Assembly (NCBI GenBank): GCA_015680905.1
Contig: CM027382.1
Span: 19,627,501 to 19,691,500 of the forward strand
Reading direction: 5' to 3'
DNA from: Coptis chinensis
Taxonomy: Eukaryota > Streptophyta > Magnoliopsida > Ranunculales > Ranunculaceae
DNA length: 64,000 bases
The position numbers were made by a program, and so were the translations under genes. The notes beneath the pieces were generated by a model, which was not told the origin of the DNA, did not search any database, and worked only from the letters and a program-made list of their open reading frames with translations. Shown piece after piece: positions 10,961 through 22,768 of the stretch (position 1 is its first letter; each line of letters starts with the position of its first letter).

Positions 10961-12120
10961 AAACACAAGTTCACTTTCAAGTAAGTTTTTCTGGAACACC
11001 TATTCCACAAACCTCATATCATTTTTTGTACAACTTTTAGCGTAAGTAAACTAAATGATGGGTTAGTTTTATCAATTATTGTTGAATTGACTTTTAATAT
11101 AATCATATTTATAACAACAGTGAATTTTTGAAGATGAATGATGAAGATATAAAAAACACAATGAAACAAAAAAATGACACAATTTATAATGAATTTAGTT
11201 AAAACCAAGTTCACCATCTCTGTATATTAAAAAAAAAAAAACCCCAAACCAATCACTAAACCTCTTCACTCAACTTTTTCAAAAAAAAGATAGAAGAAAG
11301 ATGAAGCTCACTAAATATTAGAGAAGAACAAAAATCACAACTTTATTGTTCTACATTTATGACATAAATAAACTTCTATAAAAACCATAACAATAAAAAC
11401 AAAATCAACATGAAAATGCATGATAAATACAAGCATGGAAACCTTTAAAAAAAACCTTAAAAAACACAAACATTATTATGTAAAAACAAACCAAACACTA
11501 CCTAGAAACAAACCAACACTAAATATAACAAAACAAAATTTAAAACATATCAATAAACAATAAGAACTATACCATTGTCAACTATGAAAAACCTTAGAAA
11601 AACGAAAAAGATAAGACAATCAAGAGGAAGAAAAAAACAATAGTTTTGGAGCTTTATACAAATTTTTCGAGATTGACACAAAAAACGAGATAAAAGTTGT
11701 CTCCTGTTTGAATTACAAAAATAACGAAAAAATTACTTACAATAGGTCTGTAAATTGCTACTTCTAGATTTCAAAGTTAGCTAACTATGTCTGTATAAAT
11801 TACTACCACGTTTTCATTTTATGATAGTTAAAATCCAACGGTCAACACTAGTCTGTATCGCTAAGAGAATCTAATTGGTTATTATAACTTCTCATGTCAA
11901 CATCAAAAGTACAAATAGAAGAAAGAGTGTGACATGAGGAGAGAGAGTGTAGCAGGAGGAGAAATAGTACGTATTTGTTACTGCCGGACCTCAATTTGTG
12001 TTGGGCGGACTCCCCAAAAAAATGATTATTACAAGTGTGCCATTGGTTTCAAAAAATCCAAAAAAAAAACAATTATTATAAGTATGCCATTGATTCCCAA
12101 AAAATTGAATTCGAAACCCC
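10961..12120. other. AT-rich intergenic DNA, no gene
   Basis: Low-complexity A-rich sequence. A short duplication (TGCCATTG... near 12035 and 12085) lies at its right end. Nothing coding is supported. Confidence 0.5.
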
Positions 12121-12127
12121 AAACTTA

Positions 12128-12535
12128 AACGACCCGGCTAGGTCGTTTGGACTAAGTCCCAAACGGTGTGGCCAAGTCGTTTGGGACTTAATCCAAAGCG
12201 ACTGGCCACCAACACCGGCCAAGAGCCCAAAAAAAAAGAACTTTGAATTTTTTTCAAAATTCAAATCCCAAAACAACATGGCTACACCGTCCCGAATCGA
12301 GTCCAAAATGATGTGGTAGTATGTAGTTTGGGATTTGGACTTATAAAAAATGGCCACACCGTTTGACTAAGTCTCCAACGATATGGTGTATTTGTTTGGA
12401 CTTAGTTCAAAACGATGTAGCCATGTTGTTTAGGATTTGAACTTTGAAAAAAAAATTCAAAGTTCTATTTTTTGGGCTCTTGACCGGTGTGGCCGAGTCG
12501 TTTTGGACTAAGTCCCAAACGGTGTGGCAGTAAGG
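12128..12535. repeat. long imperfect inverted repeat (fold-back element)
   Basis: Two arms (about 12128-12320 and 12375-12535) are reverse complements with mismatches. The left arm carries GGACTAAGTCCCAAACGGTG, AAGAGCCC, GAACTTTGAA and ACATGGCTACACCG in order; the right arm carries their complements in reverse order. The spacer is about 50-80 bp. The transcript of either strand would form a hairpin of some 150 bp. It may be a fold-back MITE or decayed TIR pair; no target duplication was found. Confidence 0.7.
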
Positions 12536-12539
12536 GCAA

Positions 12540-13190
12540 AAGGGTCAAAAACTCATTGAATAGGTCAAAATTAAAAGACGTGTCCGGTTGGAGCACAATG
12601 TGCATTATCCGTGTCTTGTTAAGGAAATCACCCTTTTAAATTAGGACAATCAATTTGACCTACTTAGGTTGACGAAGTGAATTGGATTAGCTTAAAAATA
12701 AATATTGGTGATACGTTTTAATCATGAGGCAAGACTTTAATAAACATTGTATTCCACCAACCGAACATGAAATATTGAAATCTTTTGCTATGAATACAAT
12801 TATCTCTTGCTGTTTTTATTAGGTGCAAGATTTTACTCCAAATCTTTAGAAAAAAATAACAAAGCTATTCAACTCCCCAAGTAACACTTTATATTCAGGG
12901 GCGGATCCAGGGTGGACTGCAGCACACCTAATTTTTCTGTCGAAAAAAATATACTAGTTATAATAGTATATATTCACCCAAAAAAATATATTTATTAATT
13001 GTAGCAGCCCTTTTTTAGTGGCAATTCTAGATAAGCCCCTACCGCTAAATGCCAAAGAGTTTATTTCTTCAATTACTCAAAAACATAGTAAATAATGGTC
13101 TCTTATTCAAACTATACAAATAGAATTTCAGTATATCGTTACACCATCTTCTGATCATACGTAACCTACACTAAACTCTTGTGGAACTGA
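12540..13190. other. intergenic; one end of a GGGGCGGATCC-type repeat at ~12898
   Basis: CAGGGGCGGATCCAGGGTGG at 12897-12916 matches the left terminal repeat of the small hAT-like MITE at 31967-32092. No matching right end was found here, so this is probably a truncated or longer relative. Otherwise I see nothing. Confidence 0.4.
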
Positions 13191-13198
13191 ACCAAATT

Positions 13199-14398
13199 TT
13201 AAGGCTTAGAATTTGGCCTTTTGCCATAAATTTGATTGCAAATCGACCCTGGTTTCTGTGAAGGCAGACAAAGTTCCGAAGAAACCGGGCAGTTTTCAAG
13301 ACAATTATTCCCCAAACTCCCTGAAAGTTCACCACTTTTAGAGAAAAATCCAGCTGGTACTTTTCCATTCAAGAAATTCCCATCCAAAAATAACCTCCTC
13401 AAACTAGCTTTATTCCCATAGTGCCATGGGATTGGTCCTTGAAACTTATTATACCGAAATGAAAGCGAGGCCAATGTAGGAAACATAGCAAAATTCACCG
13501 GTAAGTAGCCATCGATCTTGTTGAACCCCAAATCAACGGCAACCAAATTACTATTCGAACTACTAGGTTTCGAGACGTCGACACGTGTGAAGCTATTATT
13601 GGCTAGATCAACTTGCTGTAAAGACGGTAGAAGAAAAAACCAATCTTGTAATACACCCGAGAGCAAGTTATCACTTAGTTCAACCACGACAAGTTGAGTT
13701 AACTCATGAAATGAAGACTGTGCAAGTGACCCAGTGAGTGCGTTCGATTTAAGCGCGAGTTCGACTAGGTTTGGGGGTAGTTTGGGAAGAAAACTGTTGA
13801 TTTTGTTATAACTCAAATCAAGAGTTCTTAAATTAGTTAACGAATTCAGGGTGTTGGGTAGAGACCCAGTAAGGGCATTGTGGGAAATATCGAGAATTTG
13901 TAGGTAAGTGAGTTTAGTCAAAGAAAATGGGATCGGTCCAGAAAGTGAGTTGAACCGGAGAGTTAACGTCTCGAGTTTGGTGAGTGAAGAAAAAGAAGAT
14001 GGAATCGAACCATAGAATGAGTTGTCTGAAAAGTCGAGGTGAGTGAGTTCAGTGAGAGTAGAGAGAAGCGGGGAAAGACTAGCGGAGTAACCAACCGGAT
14101 CAAGAACCAGTGAAGTGACTCGGGTGGAATCGAAGTTGCAAGTAAGGCCACAAATGAAGTGGGTTTTACGAGGAAGAGAACATGGATCAAAAGAGAAGTC
14201 CCAAGAAGCAAGACATGAGTAAGAAGGAATGGTAGTGGGGTTTATGAAAGATTTAAAGGCTTTGAGTGCTATGATATCTGATGGGTGTGTTAGTGAATGG
14301 ACAAGTTGAAAAATAAATACGAAATGAAGAAGGAGATGATGAAGGATGAGTTTCAAGCTCAACATATTGGAAGAAATGTGTCCAAGAAAATTGTCCAA
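13199..14398 (-). CDS. secreted leucine-rich-repeat protein, intronless
   Basis: A 399-residue uninterrupted frame. The second ATG (14363-14365, residue 12) is directly followed by a typical signal peptide (MLSLKLILHH... hydrophobic to about residue 35), so it may be the true start. Next comes a plant LRR N-terminal cap with paired cysteines (SCLASWDFSFDPC, then FICGLTC). About nine 24-residue LRRs follow, with motifs such as 'LTHLDFSDNSFYGSIPSS', 'LRTLDLSYNKI' and 'LRRLFLDGNFLNGKVP'. The C-terminal tail is cysteine-rich (NNCLENCP) without a transmembrane helix or kinase, so it is probably apoplastic. The architecture resembles Arabidopsis At4g03010/At1g03440-type proteins. The ligand is unknown. 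No neighbour suggests a pathway. Confidence 0.85.
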   Translation of the reverse strand: MDNFLGHISSNMLSLKLILHHLLLHFVFIFQLVHSLTHPSDIIALKAFKSFINPTTIPSYSCLASWDFSFDPCSLPRKTHFICGLTCNFDSTRVTSLVLDPVGYSASLSPLLSTLTELTHLDFSDNSFYGSIPSSFSSLTKLETLTLRFNSLSGPIPFSLTKLTYLQILDISHNALTGSLPNTLNSLTNLRTLDLSYNKINSFLPKLPPNLVELALKSNALTGSLAQSSFHELTQLVVVELSDNLLSGVLQDWFFLLPSLQQVDLANNSFTRVDVSKPSSSNSNLVAVDLGFNKIDGYLPVNFAMFPTLASLSFRYNKFQGPIPWHYGNKASLRRLFLDGNFLNGKVPAGFFSKSGELSGSLGNNCLENCPVSSELCLPSQKPGSICNQIYGKRPNSKP

Positions 14399-14710
14399 TG
14401 GTTGTCGTTAAAGAGTGGGTTTAGGAGATGAGCTGGAGGGAGAGCTGAAGGTACTGTAATTCTGTAACGCACTGGAATTAGGAGCGAGAGAGACGTTTTT
14501 GGGGCATTTTGGTTTGGTCTCATTTTCACATTCTAATTCTAATGCACTGAGCAAAGTGTTGTCAGAGTGTATAAAACTAGTTCACAATTCACATTACGTC
14601 AACACATGATGAGTCAGGCTAAATGTCATTTTAACAGATCACATTCCAAGTGTTTAACAGATCACACTCTAAAACAACAGAGATCACAATCCATATTCAC
14701 CCCTACTGAC
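14399..14710. other. 5' flank of the LRR gene
   Basis: This is the upstream region of the minus-strand LRR gene. No clear TATA box or other element could be assigned with confidence. Confidence 0.4.
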
Positions 14711-15519
14711 TAGGGGTGATAATTTGCCCCACGCCCTCACCCCGCCCCGACTTGTCCCTCAAAATTGCGTGTTCAAGCCGTCAAAAATTGGCCCTCACAG
14801 ATTTGAGAGATGGCCTGGCCCTTATGCTTATAAAAGACAGGCTAGGGCTTAAGTTTTGAAATATGAGCCCGGCCCTCATTAAGTCATCACTAGTCCTCAT
14901 ACGTTTTCTTGTTATTTTACATTATAATTATGTATTATACTATAATTATCTAAATTGTATAAAAAAAATCACTAAATTAGTTTTCAATAGGAGATAAATT
15001 ATAATATAACATAATATATGCATTTTTTGTAATTGATTTAATGATAATCCAATATAGCTGGAGTTTGATTTAAAAGTCAATGTTATCTAGGAATTGGTTC
15101 AAGTCCAACGATGTAATGTATATAAGTCATACATAAAAGCAAATCAAATCTAACAAGTAACAACATAGTTAAGTATGAAAAATATAGATGTTTTAAGAAT
15201 ATCATATCTTTCACCATCTCTATTTATTATTATTTTTTTCTAAAGGCATAACAATTAGTTTTATATACTTAGTTAAAATTGATATACATAATCAAAGTAT
15301 AATAAAAAAAAAAATAGTCAAGTATAATTATATCGGGCCCTCATTTGGCCCTCAAAAATAAGAGTCGAAAGACGGGTTAAAAGCTTGAGTTTTCATGCTT
15401 GATCCTACTCGACCCGGCTCTCATGCAAAATAGGGATGAACTGACCCGACTCTCAATTACAAGGGTTTTTATGGTTTGAAGGGCTGGCTAGCCCGACCCA
15501 GCCCTTTTATCACCCCCTA
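14711..15519. mobile_element. hAT-like non-autonomous element, 0.8 kb
   Basis: Ends TAGGGGTGATAA and TTATCACCCCCTA are inverted. GC-rich subterminal stretches full of GCCCGACCC/GGGTC-type words border an AT-rich core. The 8-bp flanks (CTACTGAC / CTCCGGTG) match poorly, so the target duplication is decayed or absent. No transposase is present. Confidence 0.6.
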
Positions 15520-15854
15520 CTCCGGTGTACCAAAGTGGCAAACAACAGCCAAAGTGGAGCAATGCTTTGTAGAGTTCAACCACTTTACTGTTGATTTGAC
15601 TAGAATGAAAGTCTAATGTGGCCCATATAAATGAAAACGAAGGCCTATATAAATATACAATATACAATGGAGCCCAGTACGTTCAGAGGCATAATGGGCT
15701 TGTACGTTTCACTCTAAATAATTCTTTGCTAAAAGTTTTTACTCGTATCATAGCGGGCTCACTCTTCAAAATTGTTTTTTGTACAAGTAAAATCTTCTCT
15801 ATCTGCTCATTGATTATGTTTCAGTTTCGTTGTACTTGGTCAGCTATTACCTAA
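15520..15854. other. intergenic, no gene
   Basis: I see no supported feature between the hAT-like element and the TRIM-like element. Confidence 0.4.
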
Positions 15855-16033
15855 TATAAAATTTTGTAAAAAGAAAATATTATTATGTTTGAATGCAAAG
15901 ACTCACTCTCATTATTTAAAGAGATAACACATATTCACTCTCATTATTTAAAGAGATAACACATATTCTGACTACTACCTCTTTAATATAGGACTAAACC
16001 ACATATTGTAAATATTACTAATACTCATATTTT
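15855..16033 (-). repeat. 3' LTR of the TRIM-like element
   Basis: Direct-repeat partner of 19767-19927 (shared GGACTAAACCACATA and AATATTACTAATACTCATA). It contains an extra ~33-bp internal duplication (CACTCTCATTATTTAAAG twice), which explains the length difference. Confidence 0.75.
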
Positions 16034-16639
16034 CGGTTTGCAATTACAATACTAATCTCGACCCCAAAGTATCGATAAAGACTGCCCCTTAAACAAATAA
16101 AAAGATAATAATTAGATAGATTCTCTATCTTAGCTTCATTCTCGAACAAGCACCAACAACAACATCAACAAATAAAAACAAAGGCTTCGGACTCTTAGGA
16201 CTCAATAGCACCAAAATGCTCTAGGCACATGCCAATGAAGCTCCAATAGCAATTGCTCCTTATGTAAAAGTAGCTTAAGAACTGGGTGCATCGAACAGTG
16301 GAAGAGTTTGACCAACAAGAGAAAATTTTGAGTTGGATCCAATAATCAATAATAAAGACCGATCATAGCATCAGGAGTGATGTATCCAAACAACTCATAA
16401 ACAATTATGGGAGATGTAACCAAACCAACTAAAAAAAAATTCATCCAAAAACCAAAATAACAATCTCATCCATGAGCACCTTAAATATACCAAAGCTTCC
16501 AACACCACTTGATAGATAATAAAAAAGCAAATACTTCCAATACTCTCCTTCAAATCCAAAGACATATAACACATGTAACTCCCTATAAGCATCTTGTCAC
16601 AACAAATAATGATAATATAAAAAAATAACAAATTACCTC

Positions 16640-17035
16640 AACAAGAGATAGTAAAAGTCTGTGAAACACCTGAGTACTTGGCGCTACGACATAAAAAGAA
16701 ATCAAATCCTGAAAAACTAGACCAACAATGGCAACAACATACAATAAGCTCCTCAATAAGAGGGCTAAAACAAAAAAACCGATGAAACACCATAGAACTT
16801 GGCACCACTGCGGCATAAAAAGATAATCAATTTGATTAAAATTAAAAAGAGAATGAAACCTTGAAAAGCTAAACCATGCATAAAAGGCAGCATCATATGA
16901 GAAGCTACTCAACAAGAGAGCAAACAACAAAGCCGGTGAAACACCACAGAATTCGGCACCATGACATAAAAGGGAGTCAAACCTTTGCAAGCTTAACCAT
17001 AAAAGGGAGTCAAACCCTTACAATCGAAAGTGTTT
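16640..17035. repeat. three imperfect ~120-150-bp tandem units inside the TRIM-like element
   Basis: Units begin near 16663, 16783 and 16937 with GTGAAACACC followed by TTGGCRCC and GACATAAAA; a partial fourth piece is at 16998. The minus-strand frame over them is open for 135 codons but is hydrophobic and repetitive and looks incidental. Confidence 0.65.
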
Positions 17036-17276
17036 AGTAACTAACTAATCATCAAGGAGTCCTACCAAATCGTACAAGTTGAGAGGAGGAAAAACTTTGA
17101 CCCGCATCTCTCAACAAAAGACAGATCAAATTAACAAATAGATTGAGAGCTCACCAACAAACACCAATGGAATAAAACAAACGATAATACCATTATATCA
17201 CTAGATCGCAGTGAATAGTAACTTGGTGAATAGTATTGTGAACAGTATTTTGATAAACAGTGACATGGACAGTACG

Positions 17277-19483
17277 TGTAACGCCCCAAAATCAATAAAG
17301 ATTACGAGGCGTTAATAAGATTATTTTCAACATTAAAATTTAAATAAACCACCATATATTTTTTTTTCTATAAAAATCCAACAAAGTTTCTTTTGTATAT
17401 TCAATATTTCATATACCTAAACCTGTCATAACCTGAAAAATCAAAATAACCTAATATTCATATATCAACTCTTCCAAATTATATAGTTTTATATAGTTTG
17501 AAAACCAAAACATATCTATATACAACACGAACCAAATATATACAACCCCATCAAAATATATACACAACACCTTCCAAAAGATAAAATATTGACTACACTA
17601 CAAACATATACATACAAGAAAATAAAAGGTTAACTATAAACAACTTCACTCCAAAACTTCTACTCCTCGTGCTGCTATACATACTCCACTAAACTCGTAC
17701 TGCAATCTTCGACAGTTATATCTGAAAAAGGGAGATAGGGGAACAAAAGTCTAGTAGAACGATACAACTGCTATTAATCATCATAAAAACATTTTACGCA
17801 TATAAATAATATTCTAGTATAAGCTTAAACATTTAAATAACCAATTTAACCTTCATAGCAATATCTACCATAACCTGAGTACATTCTACAAATCAAACCA
17901 CATTCTAATTAATCTACAGAGATAAATGGATTCCCAGAAAAGTATGTGGGATTTCCCGGATTACATTAAGAATGTTTTCATCTGTTAGAAACCCCATAAC
18001 CGCTAAGAGATGTATTCCTTAATCATCCAATATAATTCTTTGTTGCCAAACGAATACAAAGAATTATATATAAGGAATCGCAACCAACCCTCTTCCAAAC
18101 ATCCCAGAGTATCGATATACAATTATTTAGAATAAACTATGGTCCGCGAACTATTTAAACGACAAGCCCGTGGCTAATTTAAATAACAAAGCCCGTAGCC
18201 AATTTAAATGACAATGGCCTGCAGCCTATTTAAATGACAATGGCCCACGACTTATTAAAACGACAAGCCCGTAGCTAATTTAAATGACAAAGCCCGCGGC
18301 CAATTTAAAAGATAAGCCCGCGGCTAATTTAAATTACTTACACCCTTAATCAATACTTACCATTCTTCAATCCTGTAATCATAACTGATAACTCAATAAT
18401 ATAGCAAGCTACACTATCAATTAACTTCCATCTCTAAAACCAATACCATACATAGCCAATCATTCTACAGCACAACCAAGCAATCACACGCATCACATCA
18501 AAATATCATACAATATATATTTTTCATAAATGACTAAGAGAAGTAATATCCACCTACCTTCTACTCGCAACCGAAACCCAAGCCTCGGTTAACTCGTAAC
18601 CACTAGTTCTCTTCCATTCTAAACCACTGAAATAAATATTGGTAACTTATATTAATCATTAAGTCATACTCTAAACTTACAAGAGCTCTCTAGTTTCTAA
18701 CCGTAATACCAAACACTACTACACTCTACATGATTTAAAATTCATCGACGACAATCGAAATACACTCCACTGTTACTGTTCATATCCTCCATTCAATATA
18801 ATCAACTAACACAATGAAAATTACAACTACTCAGCTTCAAATTCGTGTTTCTACAAATATCTAACAAAAACCATGAAAAATCATGTCTAAACACTTAAAA
18901 ACTAAAGAATATAGTATGGTTCTCATAGCATAATGATAGGGTAGTGTTTAAATCATAAATTTCTACTCCAAATACGATTCTAGATGATAAAAAAAAGAAG
19001 AAGAAGCAAAGAGGACGGAAAATCAGCAAACTTACCACTTAAAAGCTTTAAATTTCGTCACCCAAATCAATACAAAAACCACCCTAATCACCTAGAGAAC
19101 TCAAGTCAATCATTTCTAAACAAAACCCCTCTAAATTTTGTTTGAAAACGCAAGCTTTCTTTGAATATCGAATATGCTTTCTTTTAAAACTAAAAAACTC
19201 TGTTTCTGTAGAAGGTTTTATGTTTATCTACTAAAACTCTTATACAAATAACATATTTATTATAAAGCCCTCCCTTTGTTCCAACTTAAGCAAATAAGCC
19301 CTCTCTTCTTTCTACTTAAAAAAAAACCCTTTTTCTATACTAACACTTTATTAAAAAAAATATATATATATATATATATATATACCTAACCAATGCTAAC
19401 ACTCCAAATAAATTAATATTATATTAACAACTAATATCAATAGTAATTAAGATTAATCCACCCATAAACCTTGCATCATTACA
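17277..19483 (-). mobile_element. long solo LTR 3 (same type as solo LTRs 1 and 2)
   Basis: Termini are TGTAACGCCCC (17277) and GCATCATTACA (19483), flanked by GTACG and ATACG (4/5 match). The surrounding GTGAACAGTA-type repeats of the host TRIM-like element continue across the insertion, supporting these borders. On the minus strand it carries an array of short repeats (18130-18340) and an AAGGTAGGTGG stretch near 18560 like the acceptor region of solo LTRs 1 and 2. Orientation minus is inferred from that order. Confidence 0.6.
18130..18340 (-). repeat. about seven ~28-30-bp tandem repeats in solo LTR 3
   Basis: Plus-strand text repeats GACAA(A/T)GGCCCRYRGCC followed by AATTTAAAT. Comparable short arrays sit in solo LTR 1 (4676-4815) and solo LTR 2 (25930-26050). 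Confidence 0.75.
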
Positions 19484-19766
19484 ATACGTAAACATTAGTC
19501 GGGTGAACAATACGAGTGAACAGTAAACCCAAGAGCATAAAAAAATATAATCAACGAGACCACTACCAAAACTACTTGCCGAAAAAAAATCTCTAACTCA
19601 CATAAACAATACCACTAAAAAGAATCTAACAAACTGTTTGAAAAAAAAGAAAATTTTCTTCACTGGAATTTGCCCAATAACAGGTCATCGATTGTCATAT
19701 TCTGACCACCGGTGACCAGAAAACGTAAAACCCTAAAGCTAAACCCTAATTAAAACTCCGATACTA

Positions 19767-19927
19767 TGTAAATTTTTATAAAACGGAAATATTATTATGT
19801 TTGGATGCAATTACAAAGGGACTCACTCTTCTTATATAAGGAGATAACACATACTCTGACTACTACCTACTCAATGTGGGACTAAACCACATACGGTAAA
19901 TATTACTAATACTCATATTTCCCAACA
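19767..19927 (-). repeat. 5' LTR of the TRIM-like element
   Basis: On the minus strand it begins TGTTGGG and ends ACA, directly before the primer binding site at 19755-19766. The TATA-like site CCTTATATAAG lies in its middle. Confidence 0.75.
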
Positions 19928-19932
19928 GCTAA

Positions 19933-21590
19933 AATTATAGATTAGACTAGTAAAACTTTCAACTCGAAAAGCTCGTAACTAGAGGTGAATGGTGAATAGG
20001 TGATAGTTGGTCGAATAGTGTGTGCCAGCTGCCAAAGTGATTACACAGTGCAGTATAAGTTCAACTATTAAAATAGTTGTTGTTTACTGGGTAGTAGTGT
20101 TATTCTTGAATTGCACATTTACAGGGTGCATTCTTCTTTAGGTTAAGTCCAATGGTGCGGCAAAACACCAAATATGTCAGAAATTGTGATCCAATGGTGC
20201 GTCAAAACGTTAACCCGCCAACACTATTGGTATAAGTTTACTTATCTATACTGCCAATTTTAACAATATAGTGTATGGTTTGCACGCCAGTAGAAGTGGC
20301 GGCTAGAAAATTTGTTTGACCAAATTTATTTTCAAAATCTTTAGTTTTGGTGAATTACGTTTGTATCTTTATTATTTTATTTGTATACTAAAGAAAAAAA
20401 AAAGGCAAAATGTGAAGGAAGGGGGGAAAAAAAATTCCATACGCCTTTGGGAGTGGCAACTAGGGAGTTTTTTTTTTGTTTTTTTACGCCATTGTCAAAG
20501 GGGGCTAGGGAGGTGTTTTTGTTTTTGTTTTTTGTAAAAACGATTGGGTCTTTAAATGCTATCCCACTAACCTTATGAACTATTCTATTGTGGTTTGAAG
20601 TTATGGCGCCCAAAGATATCATGGCCTTAATATAGCTAACTCATCATATCTTTCTTAAATTAGTAAGGAAAAATACTAGTCAGTTACTCAGTTTACCTAG
20701 TTGGGACTTGGGAGTCTGTTTTAAAACAGATATCCACATCATTTTATACAATCTCTTGGTTTGTGTAGTGTCATTTGGCCCCATTAACTCAGATGAAAAA
20801 CTCTTGCTTGACTTGCTTCTCGAGTCTGAGCTGTGGGTGGGTTGGGCTTTGGTTGAATTCCTCGTTGTTTAATCTAATCATTCTTTAAAGAGCCGAATGC
20901 CCAATATTGTCTTGATGGTTTTGGATCATGGGAGTTCTTGTGAAGATGATTCAAGACATTAGGTTCACACACTAAAGCCCGTTAGTGAAAGGTACTTATC
21001 AATCATGGGCTTCGTAAAAGGCCTATCGAAGCCACTATTGTGCGTCAGTCTATCAATATGTTATATTTTTCTGTTCATTATTGGCAGTAAGGTGGTGGCG
21101 ATGGTGGATGGTAAATACATTACAGTTTTGGTTTTATGCTTTGGAGTCTAAGCAATTACAATAGTCTCAAATTATCACTTAGCAGCTTGTATCAATTAGC
21201 GGCTTTTTCTATGCCTTTTCATAAAAACAAATTTACTATTTGTGGCTCGAAATTTGTGGGATTTATAAATGCGATGCCTGAATGTACCCATATATGCATC
21301 CATTTTACTCGGAAGCTTCTTAGTTATGTACTTATGTGTAAGTATGCTCCTTAGGTGATCATTTCGGAGATTGGGCAGCCAAAGCCGCACTATAACCTCA
21401 CTGATCCAAAAACTGTTAATTACCTGATTTCAGCATGTTCCTAATTTTAGAGGATTTTCAAGAACTTCGAGGATTCATAAGACAATATTCCATTAAGAAA
21501 TCTGAGAGGGATAGCCCCAAACACAAATATTCCTAACAGTTGTTAATGCAACATAACAACTACTTATTTCCATACATATAACAACTACTT
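19933..21590. other. intergenic, no supported gene
   Basis: Poly-A and poly-T stretches at 20390-20530 create spurious reading frames. A short candidate inverted pair (CCAATGGTG near 20149 and ACACTATTGG near 20219) may be a tiny MITE but is too weak to call. Near 21540-21615 AACAACTACTT and AAGTAGTTGTT could form a stem-loop. Confidence 0.4.
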
Positions 21591-21611
21591 CAAAAGTTCA
21601 ATCTAAGTAGT

Positions 21612-21775
21612 TGTTTGTTTTTTTGGAGTTTCAGCGTTCAGATGTGCTAAATGGTAAGTTTTTAGTGTTTAGTGTTACCCAAAGTTGTTTGTTTTTTCAG
21701 TACTCTTCAGCATTCAACGGCAAATCGAGTCGGTAAATTGAGTCTTCAGCATTCCGGTCGAGGCCACACTGAATG
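21612..21775. repeat. cluster of TTCAGCATTC-type subterminal repeats
   Basis: TTTCAGCGTTCAG and two TCTTCAGCATTC words lie next to TTGTTTGTTTTTT stretches. The same words cluster at 28358-28556, implying a shared DNA-transposon family (class not resolved). Confidence 0.45.
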
Positions 21776-21790
21776 CTTAATTAAAATGAT

Positions 21791-22760
21791 TAGGGGTGTC
21801 TCTTTTTGCCGAATTTCCGATTTTTCCGAAATCCGACCCGAAATTGGTCTGGCTCTGGGTGTAGTTTTCATGGGCCGATTTTCCTATTTTCCGATTTCCG
21901 AAAATTCCGAAAAAAAAATTAGATCGGATTTGGATATAATTCTAAAATCCGATCCGATCCGAAAATTCCGAAATTTCCGATATTATTACCAATTTATTCC
22001 GAAAATATATACTTCTCTCACTATCCACTTGATTAGATCTCGACCGTTCATTCATTTTCTAGTTTTTTACTTCCAAAAACAAAACAAAAACATAACCTAG
22101 CCGCTACTTCCCCACTTGAATTGGACCACTCTACTGTCATTACACCGTTTGCCATAACACAATGATATGAAAAAAAATGTCATTGAGTCATACAATGACT
22201 TCCAGACCAATCCAAAAGCCAAATTCCAATAGATAGAATATTATGTAAAGCTACTTAGAGTCCAAGACCATAATCCATTATTTATCGCGGACACTTCACC
22301 TTCAATTTCCACACACGAAAAAAAAGATTGAAACATTACAAATACCCGGACCTCAATGAGAATGCAATGCTTGCTATTGGTGGGCTGCGGGTTCTTTTTC
22401 GTTTTTTCTTGGATTACTTGTTTGAATGAAAATGGGTTTTCAAGAAACAAGTCGCGTATTGTTGTTGGTACATTGGTGTTGTGGACATGGTTTTCTCTCC
22501 CTACAATGAACATTGGCATGTATGATATTCCAAAAATAATTGAAAGTAAAGAGATCTTTGAAAATTTACCAAGTATTCGAATTTTCGAAGTTATTCGAAA
22601 TTTCCGAAGTTATTCAAATTTCGAAAGTTCAAATTGGAAATATATTTTGAATCCGAAAAAAAATTGGATCGGATTTGGCTAGTATATTAGGTTCCGAAAA
22701 AAATTTGGAAAAATTCCGAAGGAGGTTAATCCGATCCGATCCGATCCGAAGTCACCCCTA
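21791..22760. mobile_element. hAT non-autonomous element, 970 bp
   Basis: Terminal inverted repeats TAGGGGTGTC and GTCACCCCTA are flanked by the perfect 8-bp duplication AAAATGAT (21783-21790 and 22761-22768), diagnostic of hAT insertion. Subterminal regions are dense in CCGATCCGA/TTCCGAAAA words, the likely transposase-binding repeats. The interior (about 22000-22550) is not repeat-like and contains no transposase; a short frame at 22356-22519 with a hydrophobic stretch could be captured DNA but is not identified. Confidence 0.85.
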
Positions 22761-22768
22761 AAAATGAT

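Larger units (their letters stand above)
15855..19927 (-). mobile_element. TRIM/LARD-like LTR element with short LTRs, split by solo LTR 3
   Basis: Read on the minus strand, a 161-bp LTR (19767-19927) starts TGTTGGGAAATATGAG and ends TTTACA. It is followed at once by a primer binding site (19755-19766, TAGTATCGGAGT) that differs by about two or three bases from the initiator tRNA-Met complement. A matching LTR occupies about 15855-16033. Flanks CCTAA (15850-15854) and GCTAA (19928-19932) form a 4/5 target duplication. Removing the nested 2.2 kb solo LTR leaves about 1.86 kb with ~1.5 kb of non-coding interior, so it is non-autonomous. The upper LTR holds TTATATAA as a likely TATA box. Confidence 0.75.

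Noticed and set aside
13236-14211. Short frames overlapping the LRR gene
   Set aside because: Alternative-frame shadows of a clean 399-codon gene.
16395-16990. Hydrophobic minus-strand frames of 78 and 135 codons
   Set aside because: They follow tandem DNA repeats within a non-autonomous LTR element and lack any recognisable domain.
20149-20227. Possible tiny MITE (CCAATGGTG / CACTATTGG ends)
   Set aside because: Inverted ends match weakly and no target duplication is visible.
20316-20622. Overlapping short frames in poly-A/poly-T DNA
   Set aside because: Both strands are open only because of homopolymer runs.
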